DNA of 64,000 bases from Azospirillum rugosum (GCF_017876155.1 NZ_JAGINP010000016.1:62001-126000), one strand, 5' to 3'. Shown: positions 43,470-52,381, numbered from the stretch's first letter. Notes: a model not told the origin generated them from the sequence alone. Numbers and translations: made by a program.

Positions 43470-44021
43470 CTACCCGGCAAAAGCGGCCAGGGTCTTGTCC
43501 CGGGGGAACAGGTGGGGGTGCGTCTCCCAGTCGCTGCGCAGCGTTTCGAACACGTACACGTCGTGGAAGCGGCCGTTCTTGTGGACGTGCTGGCGCAGCA
43601 CCCCGACCTCCCGCGCCTTCAGCAGGCGCTGGATGCGGATGACCGCGTCGTTGCCCTCCATGAACTGGTTGACCAGCTTGTTCATCCCCAGCCCGTAGAA
43701 GCAGTAGTCCATGATGAAGGGGTGCAGAAATCCCGCCAGCTTCCGCCGGTCCTCCGGCTCCGCGATGTAGGAGCCGGAGGAGCAGCGCCGGTGCACGGGG
43801 TCGATCTCGGAATAGGACAGGTAGCCGACCGGCCGCCCCTCATGCTCGATGATGAAGTGGCGGAAGTCGCTGCGCTCCTCCATGGCCGTCAGCCAGGCGC
43901 GCTGCCGCTCCACGTCCGGGTTCTCGATGTCGGTGAACATGAAGCGCGTGATGAAGGGGTCCGTGCGCCAGCGCAGCAGCATCGCGGCGTCGTCGAGCGT
44001 CGGGCGGCGGAAGCGGAACAT
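43470..44021 (-). CDS. GNAT acetyltransferase, PseH-like
   Basis: 183 residues. FRFRRPTLDDAAMLLRWRTDPFITRFMFTDIENP at the start, PVGYLSYSEIDPVHRRCSSG (strand 4/5 region) and the C-terminal RIQRLLKAREVGVLRQHV give a GNAT fold of the RimJ/PseH type. PseH acetylates N-4 of the UDP-sugar in pseudaminic acid synthesis; PseG and PseI in the same region support this. With ACPs next door an acyl-ACP donor instead of acetyl-CoA is possible. Confidence 0.72.
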   Translation of the reverse strand: MFRFRRPTLDDAAMLLRWRTDPFITRFMFTDIENPDVERQRAWLTAMEERSDFRHFIIEHEGRPVGYLSYSEIDPVHRRCSSGSYIAEPEDRRKLAGFLHPFIMDYCFYGLGMNKLVNQFMEGNDAVIRIQRLLKAREVGVLRQHVHKNGRFHDVYVFETLRSDWETHPHLFPRDKTLAAFAG

Positions 44022-44051
44022 GGGGACTCACCGTTCTGAAAAAAGCGCGCG

Positions 44052-44822
44052 TTATTTCGCCAAATACCCGCCGTCCACCGGCAGCATGACGCCGTTGATC
44101 CAGCGGCTGGCGTCGGACAGGAGGTAGGCGATAGCGGACGCCACGTCCTCCGGCTTGCCGAAGCCCATGGGGTGGGCGGCGCGGATGGCGTCGAACTGCT
44201 CCGCGGTCGTGGTCTGGCGGAAGCGTTCCATCATCTCCGTCTCGACCATGGCCGGGGCGACGCAGTTGACGCGGATGCCGTCGCGCAGGAACTCCATGGC
44301 GAGGCCGCGGGTGGCCGACACGAGACCGCCCTTGGCCGCGGAATAGACCACGTTGCCCGGCTGGCCGATCTCCGCCGCCACGGAGGAGACGAGCACCATG
44401 GCGCCCGACTCGGCGTGGCAGCCCTTCTGCCGGAAGCCGCGGGCGAGCGCCAGCGCGCTCAGCAGGTTGGCGTGCAGGATCTGGTCGAAAAAGGCGCGGT
44501 CCACGCTCCGCACCGGCTTGCCGACCTGGACGCCGGCGCAGTGGGCCACGCCGTCGAAGGGGCCGCCGGACTCCGCCTGCGCCTTGACCCAGGCGGGAAT
44601 GGCGTCGGTGTCCGACAGGTCGAAGGCGGCGGTGCGGTGCCCCTCCCCGGCCAGCAGAGCCAGCGTTTCGGCAAGCCGCGTCGCGTCGCGGCCGTTGAGC
44701 GTCACCCGCGCGCCGAGCCGCGCGGCCAGCACCGCCGTCGCGCGCCCGATGCCGGCCGAGGCGCCGGTGACGAGGACGCGCCGGCCCGACAGGTCGACCA
44801 GCGGAGAGTTGGTGTCGGTCAT
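44052..44822 (-). CDS. SDR oxidoreductase, copy B
   Basis: 256 residues. VTGASAGIGRAT (19-30) binds NAD(P), HCAG replaces NNAG, the active-site Ser is in LVSSVAAE and YSAAK gives Tyr/Lys. PVDGGYLAK ends the protein. It is a close paralogue of the SDR at 47151: both have DAIPxWxK, ARGFxQKG and RWIxG...PVDGG. The ATG overlaps the Rieske stop (44819-44822). It is probably a ketoacyl reductase or sugar dehydrogenase. Confidence 0.86.
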   Translation of the reverse strand: MTDTNSPLVDLSGRRVLVTGASAGIGRATAVLAARLGARVTLNGRDATRLAETLALLAGEGHRTAAFDLSDTDAIPAWVKAQAESGGPFDGVAHCAGVQVGKPVRSVDRAFFDQILHANLLSALALARGFRQKGCHAESGAMVLVSSVAAEIGQPGNVVYSAAKGGLVSATRGLAMEFLRDGIRVNCVAPAMVETEMMERFRQTTTAEQFDAIRAAHPMGFGKPEDVASAIAYLLSDASRWINGVMLPVDGGYLAK

Positions 44823-45958
44823 TCCGCGGCCATGCGGTCCAGATAGGCCTTGTGGAAGGCGAAGATGCGCTCCTCCCCCCAGCCCGGCACGGCGGGGCGG
44901 GTGACCTGCTTCAGCCCCTTGTGCGCGGCCTCCGACACCACCTGGTCCTCGCGCAGGACCTGGACGTTGAAGCCGCGGAGGTTGTCCTCCACCGCCTTGC
45001 GGGCGGCGCCACCCTTGGTTTGCGGCTTGGAGGTCTCGCCCAGGAACAGGCGGTAATGCAGGTTGCAATGGTCGGGATCGACCGGGTCGTAGGTCTGCAC
45101 GCTCATCAGCGAGCCGTGGGTGATGCCGATGGCGAGGTTGGGGAAGACGAAGAAATGGTCGTAGTTGCGCAGCATCTCGCTGCGCGGCAGGCCCATCTTC
45201 TGGTTCACGCCGTCCCACCAGCGCACGCTGCCGTCCGACAGGTGGGTGGTGCCCCGCGAATGCTCCTTCTCGTAGGAGCAGTCCCAGACCTTCTTGGTGA
45301 ACTTCTTGAAGGTCTCCGGGTGGGTGGCGTCGACGTGGTAGACCTCCAGCACGCTCTCCACACCGGCCTTCCAGTTGGCCGCCCAGGGCAGGATGCCGTC
45401 GTCGATGCGGTCGGTGAAGGTCTCCGACAGGTGGTCGAGGACCAGGCCGTAGGCGCCCAGCTGCTCGTCCAGGCTCGTCCCGCCGGCCTCCAGCCGGACG
45501 AAGACGAAGCGGCCGCGCACCGCGACCTCGAACCGCGGCAGGGCGAGGCGCCGCCTGTCCTCCTCGCTGAAGCCGAACTGCTCCCGGTTGCCGGGGATGC
45601 CGACGGGGACGCCGTCCTTGTTGAAGACCCAGCCGTGGTAGGGGCAGACCGGCTTGCCGTTGCCGCAGGGCCTGAGGTGGATCAGGGAGTAGCGGTGGGT
45701 GCAGACGTTGTGGAAGGCGCGCAGTTCGCCGTCGAAGTTCTGGACGAGCACCGAGGTGCCGGCGATCTCCGCCGTGATGAAGTCGTTGTCGTTGCGCAGG
45801 TCGTCCGCAAAGCCAACGAACATCCAGGACCGCCGGAAGATCTTGGCGACTTCTTCGGCGTAGGCGGCGTCACCGGAATAACGCTGGGGCGGGATCACCG
45901 TGGTCGGCAGGGGAGGAAGCTGGCGTTGCTGAGCCCGGTCGTCCATGGTTGGTCCCAT
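44819..45958 (-). CDS. Rieske-type non-heme iron oxygenase alpha subunit
   Basis: 379 residues, the first gene of the long minus-strand operon. The Rieske [2Fe-2S] ligands are Cys86, His88, Cys105 and His108 (CTH ... CPYHGW). The mononuclear iron site is YHVDATH with His208 and His213, and an acidic third ligand must lie further on. This is the alpha-subunit layout of ring-hydroxylating and related oxygenases. No ferredoxin or reductase gene is nearby. In this cluster it may hydroxylate an acyl group or sugar; CMP-sialic acid hydroxylase is a known Rieske precedent. The start could also be 45946. Confidence 0.85.
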   Translation of the reverse strand: MGPTMDDRAQQRQLPPLPTTVIPPQRYSGDAAYAEEVAKIFRRSWMFVGFADDLRNDNDFITAEIAGTSVLVQNFDGELRAFHNVCTHRYSLIHLRPCGNGKPVCPYHGWVFNKDGVPVGIPGNREQFGFSEEDRRRLALPRFEVAVRGRFVFVRLEAGGTSLDEQLGAYGLVLDHLSETFTDRIDDGILPWAANWKAGVESVLEVYHVDATHPETFKKFTKKVWDCSYEKEHSRGTTHLSDGSVRWWDGVNQKMGLPRSEMLRNYDHFFVFPNLAIGITHGSLMSVQTYDPVDPDHCNLHYRLFLGETSKPQTKGGAARKAVEDNLRGFNVQVLREDQVVSEAAHKGLKQVTRPAVPGWGEERIFAFHKAYLDRMAAE

Positions 45959-46060
45959 TTATCGGTTCGTTAATCATTCGACCCTAGCGTCTTGTCGGTT
46001 AATATTTCCCGAATGTGCCGGGCCGGTGCATAGACCGTTATAGGATAGAGGGAGTATCCG

Positions 46061-47143
46061 GTGAAGGCGATCATCGAAGGCGTGCGCATCGCGGGGTTCC
46101 GGGCCGCCGTGCCGCCGCACCGCCATTCCTTCATGGAGGACCACTCCCTGTTCTCCGCCGAAGAGGCGGAGAAGCTGCTGGCGACCACCGGCGTGTACGA
46201 GCGCCGCATCGCGCCCCCGCACATCTGCGCGTCGGACATGTGCGTGGCGGCGGCGGAGGGGCTGCTGGCCCAGCTGGGCTGGGACCCGGCCACCGTCGAC
46301 GTGCTGGTCTTCGTGTCGCAGGATCCGGACTACAACGTCCCCGCCACCTCCTGCGTCATGCAGAAGCGCCTGGGCCTGCCGACGAGTGCCGCCTGCTTCG
46401 ACGTGAATCTCGGCTGCTCCGGCTTCGTCTACGGGCTGTGGATGGCAGGAAAGCTGCTGGGCGGGTCGTCGGGCAAGCGGGCGCTGGTGCTGTGCGGCGA
46501 CACCAGCTCGCGCCACCTCGTGCCCGGCGACCGCTCCACCCTGCCGCTGTTCGGCGACGCCGGCGGCGCGGCGGCGCTGGAATGCGTGGAGGGCGCCACG
46601 CCGATCCACGTCGTCGTCGGCACCGATGGCGGCGGCGCCAAGAACATCTGGGTCAAGGCCGGCGGGCGCCGCAACTCGCTGGTGCCGGGGCGGGAGCCCT
46701 GGCCGGCGGAAACGCAGGAACGCCTGTTCACCGACTCGCGCCTGTCGCTGAACGGGGCGGAGGTCTTCGCCTTCACCCTGCGCGCCGTGCCGCCGCTGGT
46801 CCGCGACACGCTGGAGTTCGCGGGCATCGGCGTGGAGGACATCGACCTGTGCGTCATGCACCAGGCGAACGCCTTCATGCTGGAGCATCTGCGCAAGAAA
46901 ACCAAGTTCCCGCCGGAAAAATTCGTCGTGGACATGCACGATTTCGGCAACACCAGCTCCGCCTCCATCCCGCTGGCGGTTAGCCACCGGCTGGGCGAGG
47001 CGCTGTCCACCGGCACGCGCAAGATGCTGCTGGCCGGCTTCGGGGTCGGCTGGTCCTGGGGTGCCGTGGTCGCCGACGTCGGCCCGATCCCGGCGCCGGA
47101 GGTGCAGGAGATCCCCGACGACTTCCCCCTGCTGACGCCCTGA
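46061..47143 (+). CDS. 3-oxoacyl-ACP synthase III (KAS III) family enzyme, copy B
   Basis: 360 residues, paralogous to the enzyme at 34483. Cys119 in VNLGCSGFVYG, His in CVMHQANAF (about 268), Asn in DFGNTSSASIP (about 298), and GFGVGWSWGAV near the end. The GTG start at 46061 has AGGGAG 6 bases upstream. Transcribed away from the Rieske gene, with 102 bp between them for both promoters. The SDR gene follows 7 bp after the stop. Confidence 0.9.
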   Translation: MKAIIEGVRIAGFRAAVPPHRHSFMEDHSLFSAEEAEKLLATTGVYERRIAPPHICASDMCVAAAEGLLAQLGWDPATVDVLVFVSQDPDYNVPATSCVMQKRLGLPTSAACFDVNLGCSGFVYGLWMAGKLLGGSSGKRALVLCGDTSSRHLVPGDRSTLPLFGDAGGAAALECVEGATPIHVVVGTDGGGAKNIWVKAGGRRNSLVPGREPWPAETQERLFTDSRLSLNGAEVFAFTLRAVPPLVRDTLEFAGIGVEDIDLCVMHQANAFMLEHLRKKTKFPPEKFVVDMHDFGNTSSASIPLAVSHRLGEALSTGTRKMLLAGFGVGWSWGAVVADVGPIPAPEVQEIPDDFPLLTP

Positions 47144-47150
47144 GCCGACC

Positions 47151-47921
47151 ATGCGCAACCCGCTCGACCTCACCGGCCGGCGCATCCTGGTGACCGGCGC
47201 CTCCGCCGACAGCGACATCGGGCGGGAGCTGTGCCGGACGCTGGCCGACCTGGGCGCCGCGCTGACGCTGGTCGGCCGCCGGGCCGATGCGCTGGAGGCG
47301 ACGCGCGCCCTGCTGGCGGAGCCGGAGCGGCACATCGTCGCCCCCTTCGACCTGACCAATCTGGACGCCATTCCCGGCTGGATGAAGGGCTTGGCCGAGG
47401 CCGACGGGCCGTTCCACGGGCTGGTCCACTCCGCCTCCGAACAGGGTTACTCGGTGCTGCGGCAGGTCAATCGGGCGCAGTTCGAGCGGTACTTCACGCT
47501 GAACGTCGGGGCCTCGCTGATGCTGGCGCGCGGCTTCCACCAGAAGGGCGTGTTCGCGCCGGGCGGCGGGGCTATCGTCTATGTGGGCTCCGTCGCCGGG
47601 CTGAAAGGGCAGAAGGGCCGGTCCCTCTACGCGGCAAGCAAGGCGGCGCTGGTGTCGGTCGCGCAGTCGCTGGCGCTCGAGTTGGCCGACCGCAAGATCC
47701 GCGTGAACGTGGTGGCCCCGGCCGTCGTGCTGGGCGCGAAGGCGGAGAAGCAGTTCGCCATGCTGCCGGCGGAGCAGAACGCCGCCCTGGCGGCGGCCCA
47801 CCCGCTGGGCTACGGCAACCCGCAGGACGTGGCCGACGCGGTGGCCTACCTGCTGGCCGACAGCGGGCGCTGGATCACCGGGACCGCCCTGCCGGTGGAC
47901 GGCGGCTTCACCGCGCAGTGA
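47151..47921 (+). CDS. SDR oxidoreductase, copy C
   Basis: 256 residues. VTGASADSDIGREL (NAD(P) loop with two extra residues), HSAS in place of NNAG, Ser in VGSVAG, and YAASK. It forms a two-gene unit with KAS III copy B and closely resembles the SDR at 44052. The changed NNAG motif suggests altered substrate handling. Its end overlaps the convergent pseG end by 14 bp. Confidence 0.86.
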   Translation: MRNPLDLTGRRILVTGASADSDIGRELCRTLADLGAALTLVGRRADALEATRALLAEPERHIVAPFDLTNLDAIPGWMKGLAEADGPFHGLVHSASEQGYSVLRQVNRAQFERYFTLNVGASLMLARGFHQKGVFAPGGGAIVYVGSVAGLKGQKGRSLYAASKAALVSVAQSLALELADRKIRVNVVAPAVVLGAKAEKQFAMLPAEQNAALAAAHPLGYGNPQDVADAVAYLLADSGRWITGTALPVDGGFTAQ

Positions 47922-48957
47922 CGCGTCGGGCCAGCGCCTCCGCGATGCGCACGGCCCCCTGCCCATCGACGATCCCCGACAGCCGCGCGGCCATGGCGAC
48001 CCGCAGCGAGGGGTCCGCCCACAGCGCCGCGGCGGTCTCGGCGATGCGCTCCGGCGCGTCCGGGATCCGGCCGTTCACCAGCCGGCACCAGCCCAGCGCC
48101 TCCGACTGGCGGGCGGCCTCAAGCTGGTTGTCGGCGATGGTCACCAGAACGGCCGGCGTGCCGATGGCCGCCAGTTCCGCCGTCGTGGTGCCCGCCGCCG
48201 ACACGGCCAGCCCAGCCCCAGCCATCAACTGCCCCATGCGGGGCGTGTCGCGATGCACGCTGACCCGGTCGCCGAGAGGTGCTGCGGCTTGCACCACCGC
48301 GTCGGCGTTCGGCGCCGCCCCGCCGACCGCCACGTCGATGCGCACGTCCGGCGGCAGCGCCGCGGCGAGACGAACCAGCACCGGCGCGGTCAGGCCGAGG
48401 GGGTCGGAGCCGCCGAAGGTGACCAGCATCGCGCGGCGCTCCGGCAAAGGCGCCTTCACGGCGGCGGCAGCCCGACGCACCTCCCGCCTCAAGGGCGCGT
48501 AGGCCGGGCCGAGCAGCAGCGTGGCGTCCGGGTTCCCGGAACCGTACGGCAGGCGCGCGGCGTCGGGTGCCGCGTTGACGATCAGGGCGGCGTGCAGAGG
48601 CTCGCCCGTGCCGGCGTCGTCAAAGGCGAGCACCGGCAGCCCCGCCCCCGCCAGTCCGGCCCGCCAGTCCGGCCCGAAGCGGTAGCCGTCCACGACGATG
48701 GCGGCGGCCTCGCAATCCCGTATGACTATAAGCGTCGCGGCAAGGTCGTCCTCGCTGCCGGGCTCCGCGTCGATGCGGTGGACGTCCATGCCGGCCGCTT
48801 GCAGGCGGTCCTCCAGCGCCGGCGGCAGCGCGGCGGACACGAACCCTGCGGCAAAGCCCATGTCCTGCACGGCCTCGGCGACCGCGAGGCAGCGCATGAC
48901 GTGCCCGGCGCCGATGGACGCGCCGGCGTCGGCGCGGAACAGGATCACGGGGGACAC
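47908..48957 (-). CDS. pseG: UDP-2,4-diacetamido-2,4,6-trideoxy-beta-L-altropyranose hydrolase
   Basis: 349 residues. PseG removes UDP from the diacetamido sugar just before the PseI step. Marks: FRADAGASIGAGHVMRCLAVA (residues 7-27; His-19-type catalytic residue in GAGHVMRC), LAFDDAGTG, LLLGPAYAPLRREV, LVTFGGSDPLGLT and AVSAAGTTTAELAAIGTPAVLV (GT-B C-half). GTG start at 48957. It stands apart from the main operon behind an unknown 230-residue gene. Its presence is the best evidence that the sugar made here is pseudaminic-type. Confidence 0.88.
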   Translation of the reverse strand: MSPVILFRADAGASIGAGHVMRCLAVAEAVQDMGFAAGFVSAALPPALEDRLQAAGMDVHRIDAEPGSEDDLAATLIVIRDCEAAAIVVDGYRFGPDWRAGLAGAGLPVLAFDDAGTGEPLHAALIVNAAPDAARLPYGSGNPDATLLLGPAYAPLRREVRRAAAAVKAPLPERRAMLVTFGGSDPLGLTAPVLVRLAAALPPDVRIDVAVGGAAPNADAVVQAAAPLGDRVSVHRDTPRMGQLMAGAGLAVSAAGTTTAELAAIGTPAVLVTIADNQLEAARQSEALGWCRLVNGRIPDAPERIAETAAALWADPSLRVAMAARLSGIVDGQGAVRIAEALARRVTAR

Positions 48958-48971
48958 GGCGACCGGTCCGC

Positions 48972-49664
48972 TCAGTGCAGGGTCGGCGCGTTCGGACCGG
49001 TCGGGCGCAGGCGGGCACGGGCGGAGGACAGCAGGAACGCGTGCCAGAACAGCGCGACCAGCGCGGCCGGAAGGCCGGACACCTCGTGGCCGGGCAAGGC
49101 CGCGATGCCCGCGGCGTGGGCCATGGCGGCGTTGGCGGCGTTGACGCTGCGCTGCGCGGCCGGGCCGATCAGGGACAGCGTCTGCCCGAGCGCCTTGGCG
49201 TCGAAGCGCAGGGTCGCCGGGGCGACGGTCATCTGGGCAGCGCCATCGCGCATGCGGCCGATGGCGACGTAGGCCTCCAGCAGGTCCTGGCGGTCCTCCG
49301 GGCGCAGCACCGCGGCGACGACGCGGTTGCCGGTCAGCGGGCCGGTGCCGTCGAATTCGAAGACCACGGCGCGCTCTGCCTGACGGGCCTCGGCCAGCGC
49401 CGCGGCGCGCTCCCCGGCCGACACGCCGGTCAGGCGGACGGCCTCCGCGAACAATTCCGGCCGCTCGCCGCCCTCCGCGTGGACGACCAGCGGCGCGTCC
49501 ACCGTGGCCGCGACGGCGAGCCGCCGGGCCATGATGTTCACAGCCTCCTCCGGCCCTTCAACCATCTGTTCCGGGGCCATCTGTTCCTGGAGCAGTTCGG
49601 CGCCTTTGCGCAGCATCACCTCGGCGAAGCTGATCTCCGGGGCGAAGGCGGGTTCGTGGTTCAT
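48972..49664 (-). CDS. Unrecognised protein in the pseG operon
   Basis: 230 residues, soluble except for a short hydrophobic C-terminal stretch (AALVALFWHAFLL, about 205-217). Rich in Ala and Glu. No motif that I recognise. The central part reads like an alpha/beta protein (AVVFEFDGTGPLTGNRVVAAVL). GGAGA lies 8 bases before the ATG, and it ends 14 bp before pseG, so the two are co-transcribed. Co-occurrence suggests a role in nonulosonate or flagellar glycan synthesis. Confidence 0.65.
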   Translation of the reverse strand: MNHEPAFAPEISFAEVMLRKGAELLQEQMAPEQMVEGPEEAVNIMARRLAVAATVDAPLVVHAEGGERPELFAEAVRLTGVSAGERAAALAEARQAERAVVFEFDGTGPLTGNRVVAAVLRPEDRQDLLEAYVAIGRMRDGAAQMTVAPATLRFDAKALGQTLSLIGPAAQRSVNAANAAMAHAAGIAALPGHEVSGLPAALVALFWHAFLLSSARARLRPTGPNAPTLH

Positions 49665-49730
49665 GGCGCTGTCTCCTGCCGCAGATAGTGGATGTTTTCT
49701 ACGACAGGGCCGACGTCAATGGTAGCCGGG

Positions 49731-50738
49731 TTAGTGATAGCCGATCGCACCGGTCACCTTGCCGCGGAAGACCCAATAGCTGTAAGCGGTGTAGATCAGA
49801 ATCGTCGGGATCAGGAAGGCCATGCCGACCAGCAGGAAGACCTGCGTTTCCGGCGGGGCCGCCGCCTGCCAGACGGTGATCCGCGGCGGCACCAGCATCG
49901 GCCACAGGCTGATCGCCAGCCCCAGGTAGGACAGCGCGAACAGCCCCATGGCGAAGACGAAGGGCAGCACGTCCCTCCCCTCGTCCAGCGACCGCCACAG
50001 GCCGAAGGCCAGCACCGCCACCATCAGCGGCACCGGCGACAGCAGCAGGATGTTGGGCATGGAGAACCAGCGCTGGGCGATGGTCGGCTCCAGGAACGGA
50101 GTCCACAGGCTGACGACGGCGACCAGCAGCAGCACCACGACCAGCAACCGCCGCGCCGTTTGATAGCACCAGTCCTGCAGCCGCCCGATGGTCCGCCAGA
50201 TCAGCCAGGTGCTGCCCAGCAGAGCGTAGCCGCCGATCAGCGCCACGCCGCAGAACAGGCTGAAGGGCGTCAACCAGTCCAGCATCCCGCCGGCGAAGGC
50301 CCGCCCCTGCACCTCGATCCCCTGGATGAAGGAGCCCAGCACCACGCCCTGCGCGAAGGTGGCCAGCAGCGAGCCCAGGAAGAAGGCCTTGTTCCACAGG
50401 TGCCGGCTGGTCCGCGCCTTGAACCGGAACTCGAAGGCCACGCCGCGGAAGATGAGCGCGATCAGCATCAGCAGCAGCGGCAGGTACATGGCCGGCAGCA
50501 CCACCGCGTAGGCGATGGGAAAAGCGGCGAACAGACCCGCCCCGCCCAGGATCAGCCAGGTCTCGTTGAAGTCCCAGACCGGCGCCACCGAGTTCATCAT
50601 GACGTCCCGCGCCTCCTCGCTGGGCGCGAAGGGATACAGGATGCCGATGCCCAGGTCGAAGCCGTCCATCAGCACGTACATGAAGACCGCGAAGCCGATG
50701 ATGGCGACCCAGGCGAGGGTGAGGAGGCTGCCTTCCAT
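49731..50738 (-). CDS. cydB: Cytochrome bd-type quinol oxidase subunit II (CydB/CioB)
   Basis: 335 residues with eight or more membrane segments. MDGFDLGIGILYPF (residues 24-37), PVWDFNETWLILGGAGLFAAFP (about 53-74; WDxNETWL signature) and a C-terminal YSYWVFRGKV. It pairs with subunit I encoded 5 bp upstream. A third small subunit (CydX-type) is not obvious after the stop. The oxidase reduces oxygen to water with quinol at low oxygen tension. Confidence 0.94.
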   Translation of the reverse strand: MEGSLLTLAWVAIIGFAVFMYVLMDGFDLGIGILYPFAPSEEARDVMMNSVAPVWDFNETWLILGGAGLFAAFPIAYAVVLPAMYLPLLLMLIALIFRGVAFEFRFKARTSRHLWNKAFFLGSLLATFAQGVVLGSFIQGIEVQGRAFAGGMLDWLTPFSLFCGVALIGGYALLGSTWLIWRTIGRLQDWCYQTARRLLVVVLLLVAVVSLWTPFLEPTIAQRWFSMPNILLLSPVPLMVAVLAFGLWRSLDEGRDVLPFVFAMGLFALSYLGLAISLWPMLVPPRITVWQAAAPPETQVFLLVGMAFLIPTILIYTAYSYWVFRGKVTGAIGYH

Positions 50739-50743
50739 GGCTC

Positions 50744-52153
50744 TTACTCCGCTGGCTCGATGGATTCGCCGGGCAGCGACAGCGGCCGCTTCGGGCGTTG
50801 CGCCTCCTGCACGGCCTGGGGCGCATAGTCCTCGTCCCGCAGAACGGCGGGTCCCATCTTCAGGATCCGGATCAGGTAGTAGGTGCCGAAGCCGTAGATC
50901 AGCGTATAGACCACCATGAAGGTGACCAGCGAGACCAGCACCGCCCCGCCGGTCAGCGCCGGGGTGACGGCGTCGGACGTCCGCAGATGGCCGTAGACCA
51001 CCCAGGGCTGGCGCCCGATCTCCGTCGTGAACCAGCCGGCCAGGATCGCCACGAAGCCGATGGGCATGCAGGCCACCAGCACCCGATGGAACCAGTTGGG
51101 GGTGTAGAGCCGCCCCATGACCCGCAGCACCAGATGGACCAGCGCGACCGCCAGCATCAGCAGCCCGATCCCGACCATGATGCGGAAGGTCCAGAAGATG
51201 ATGCGCGGGTCGGGCCTCTGGTCGGCGGGGAACTGCTTCAGCCCCGGCACGGCGCCGTTGAAGTCATGGGTCAGGATCAGGCTTGAGAGCGCCGGGATGC
51301 CGACCTCCAGGTGGTTCTTCTCCTGCTCCACGTCGGGGATGGCGAAGAGGACCAGCGGCGCGCGGGTCCCACCCTCCCAGTTGCCTTCCATGGCGGCGAT
51401 CTTGGCCGGCTGGTGCTCCAGCGTGTTGAGCCCATGCAGGTCGCCCAGGAAGATCTGCAAGGGCGCCAGGATCGTGATGAGGCCGAGCGCCATGCTGAGC
51501 CCCACCCGCGCGTGGTCCAGGAAGCGGTTGCGGATCAGGTAGAAGGCGCTGATGCCGGCCACCACGAAGCTGGTGGTCAGGAACATCGCCGTCAGCATGT
51601 GGGTCAGCCGGTAGGGGAAGGAGGGGTTGAAGACCACCTGCCACCAGTCGGTGACGTAGAACCTGCCGTCCCTCAGTTCCGCCCCGGCGGGGGTGTGCAT
51701 CCAGCTGTTGGCCGAGAGGATCCAGAAGGAGGACAGCACGGTCCCCGTGGCCACCAGCACCGCCGCCATGAAGTGGATGCCGCGGGGCACGCGGTCGCGG
51801 CCGAACAGCAGGATGCCGAGGAAGGCAGCCTCCAGGAAGAAGGCGGTGACGACCTCGTACTGGATCAGCGGGCCCAGCACGTTGCCCACCACGTCCGACC
51901 AGCGCGCCCAGTTGGTGCCGAACTGATAGGTCATCACGATGCCGGAGACCACGCCCATGCCGAAGGAGATGGCGAAGATCTTGGTCCAGAACTCCGCCAG
52001 GCTGCGGTAGAGCGCCCGGCCGGACATCAGCCACCGCGCCTCCAGCACCGCGATCCAGCAGGCCAGCCCGACCGTGAAGGCGGGGAAGAGGATGTGGAAG
52101 GAAATGACGAAGGCGAACTGGATCCGGGAAAGGATCAGCGGATCGAGGTCCAT
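50744..52153 (-). CDS. cydA: Cytochrome bd-type quinol oxidase subunit I (CydA/CioA)
   Basis: 469 residues. The start at 52153 (MDLDPLILSRIQFAFVISFH) puts the first heme-ligand His near residue 19-20. The second ligand region is RLTHMLTAMFLTT, the quinol-site GRQPW motif is at about residue 350, and the Q loop is short, as in the cyanide-insensitive CioA branch and unlike the 522-residue E. coli protein. Frame upstream of 52153 is open but lacks a ribosome site. No cydDC assembly genes are seen here. Confidence 0.94.
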   Translation of the reverse strand: MDLDPLILSRIQFAFVISFHILFPAFTVGLACWIAVLEARWLMSGRALYRSLAEFWTKIFAISFGMGVVSGIVMTYQFGTNWARWSDVVGNVLGPLIQYEVVTAFFLEAAFLGILLFGRDRVPRGIHFMAAVLVATGTVLSSFWILSANSWMHTPAGAELRDGRFYVTDWWQVVFNPSFPYRLTHMLTAMFLTTSFVVAGISAFYLIRNRFLDHARVGLSMALGLITILAPLQIFLGDLHGLNTLEHQPAKIAAMEGNWEGGTRAPLVLFAIPDVEQEKNHLEVGIPALSSLILTHDFNGAVPGLKQFPADQRPDPRIIFWTFRIMVGIGLLMLAVALVHLVLRVMGRLYTPNWFHRVLVACMPIGFVAILAGWFTTEIGRQPWVVYGHLRTSDAVTPALTGGAVLVSLVTFMVVYTLIYGFGTYYLIRILKMGPAVLRDEDYAPQAVQEAQRPKRPLSLPGESIEPAE

Positions 52154-52285
52154 GGCCGCGGTCCCTTCGCGCAAGATGATGGGGCAAGAAGATGCCGAGG
52201 CTGGCGTACGGCCCCAACCTCCAAGCCTCACCCCCAAACGCGGCCAGGGCCGTTCGGTTCCGCGCCTTTTTTAATGCCCCCTGCC

Positions 52286-52313
52286 CTTGAAGCGCACCGC
52301 CGCCCGCCTATTT
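52286..52313 (+). promoter_or_regulatory. RpoH-type heat-shock promoter of rpoH
   Basis: CTTG (52286-52289), exactly 17 bp, then CCTATTT (52307-52313): a full match to the alphaproteobacterial sigma-32 consensus CTTG-N17/18-CYTATNT. It points at the rpoH gene starting at 52465, so the sigma factor probably activates its own transcription. Confidence 0.75.
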
Positions 52314-52381
52314 ATAAGCTCTTCCCGACATCCACCCTTATGTCTGGCCGGCCCTGGGCCAAAAACCGACCCCGCTCCGTC

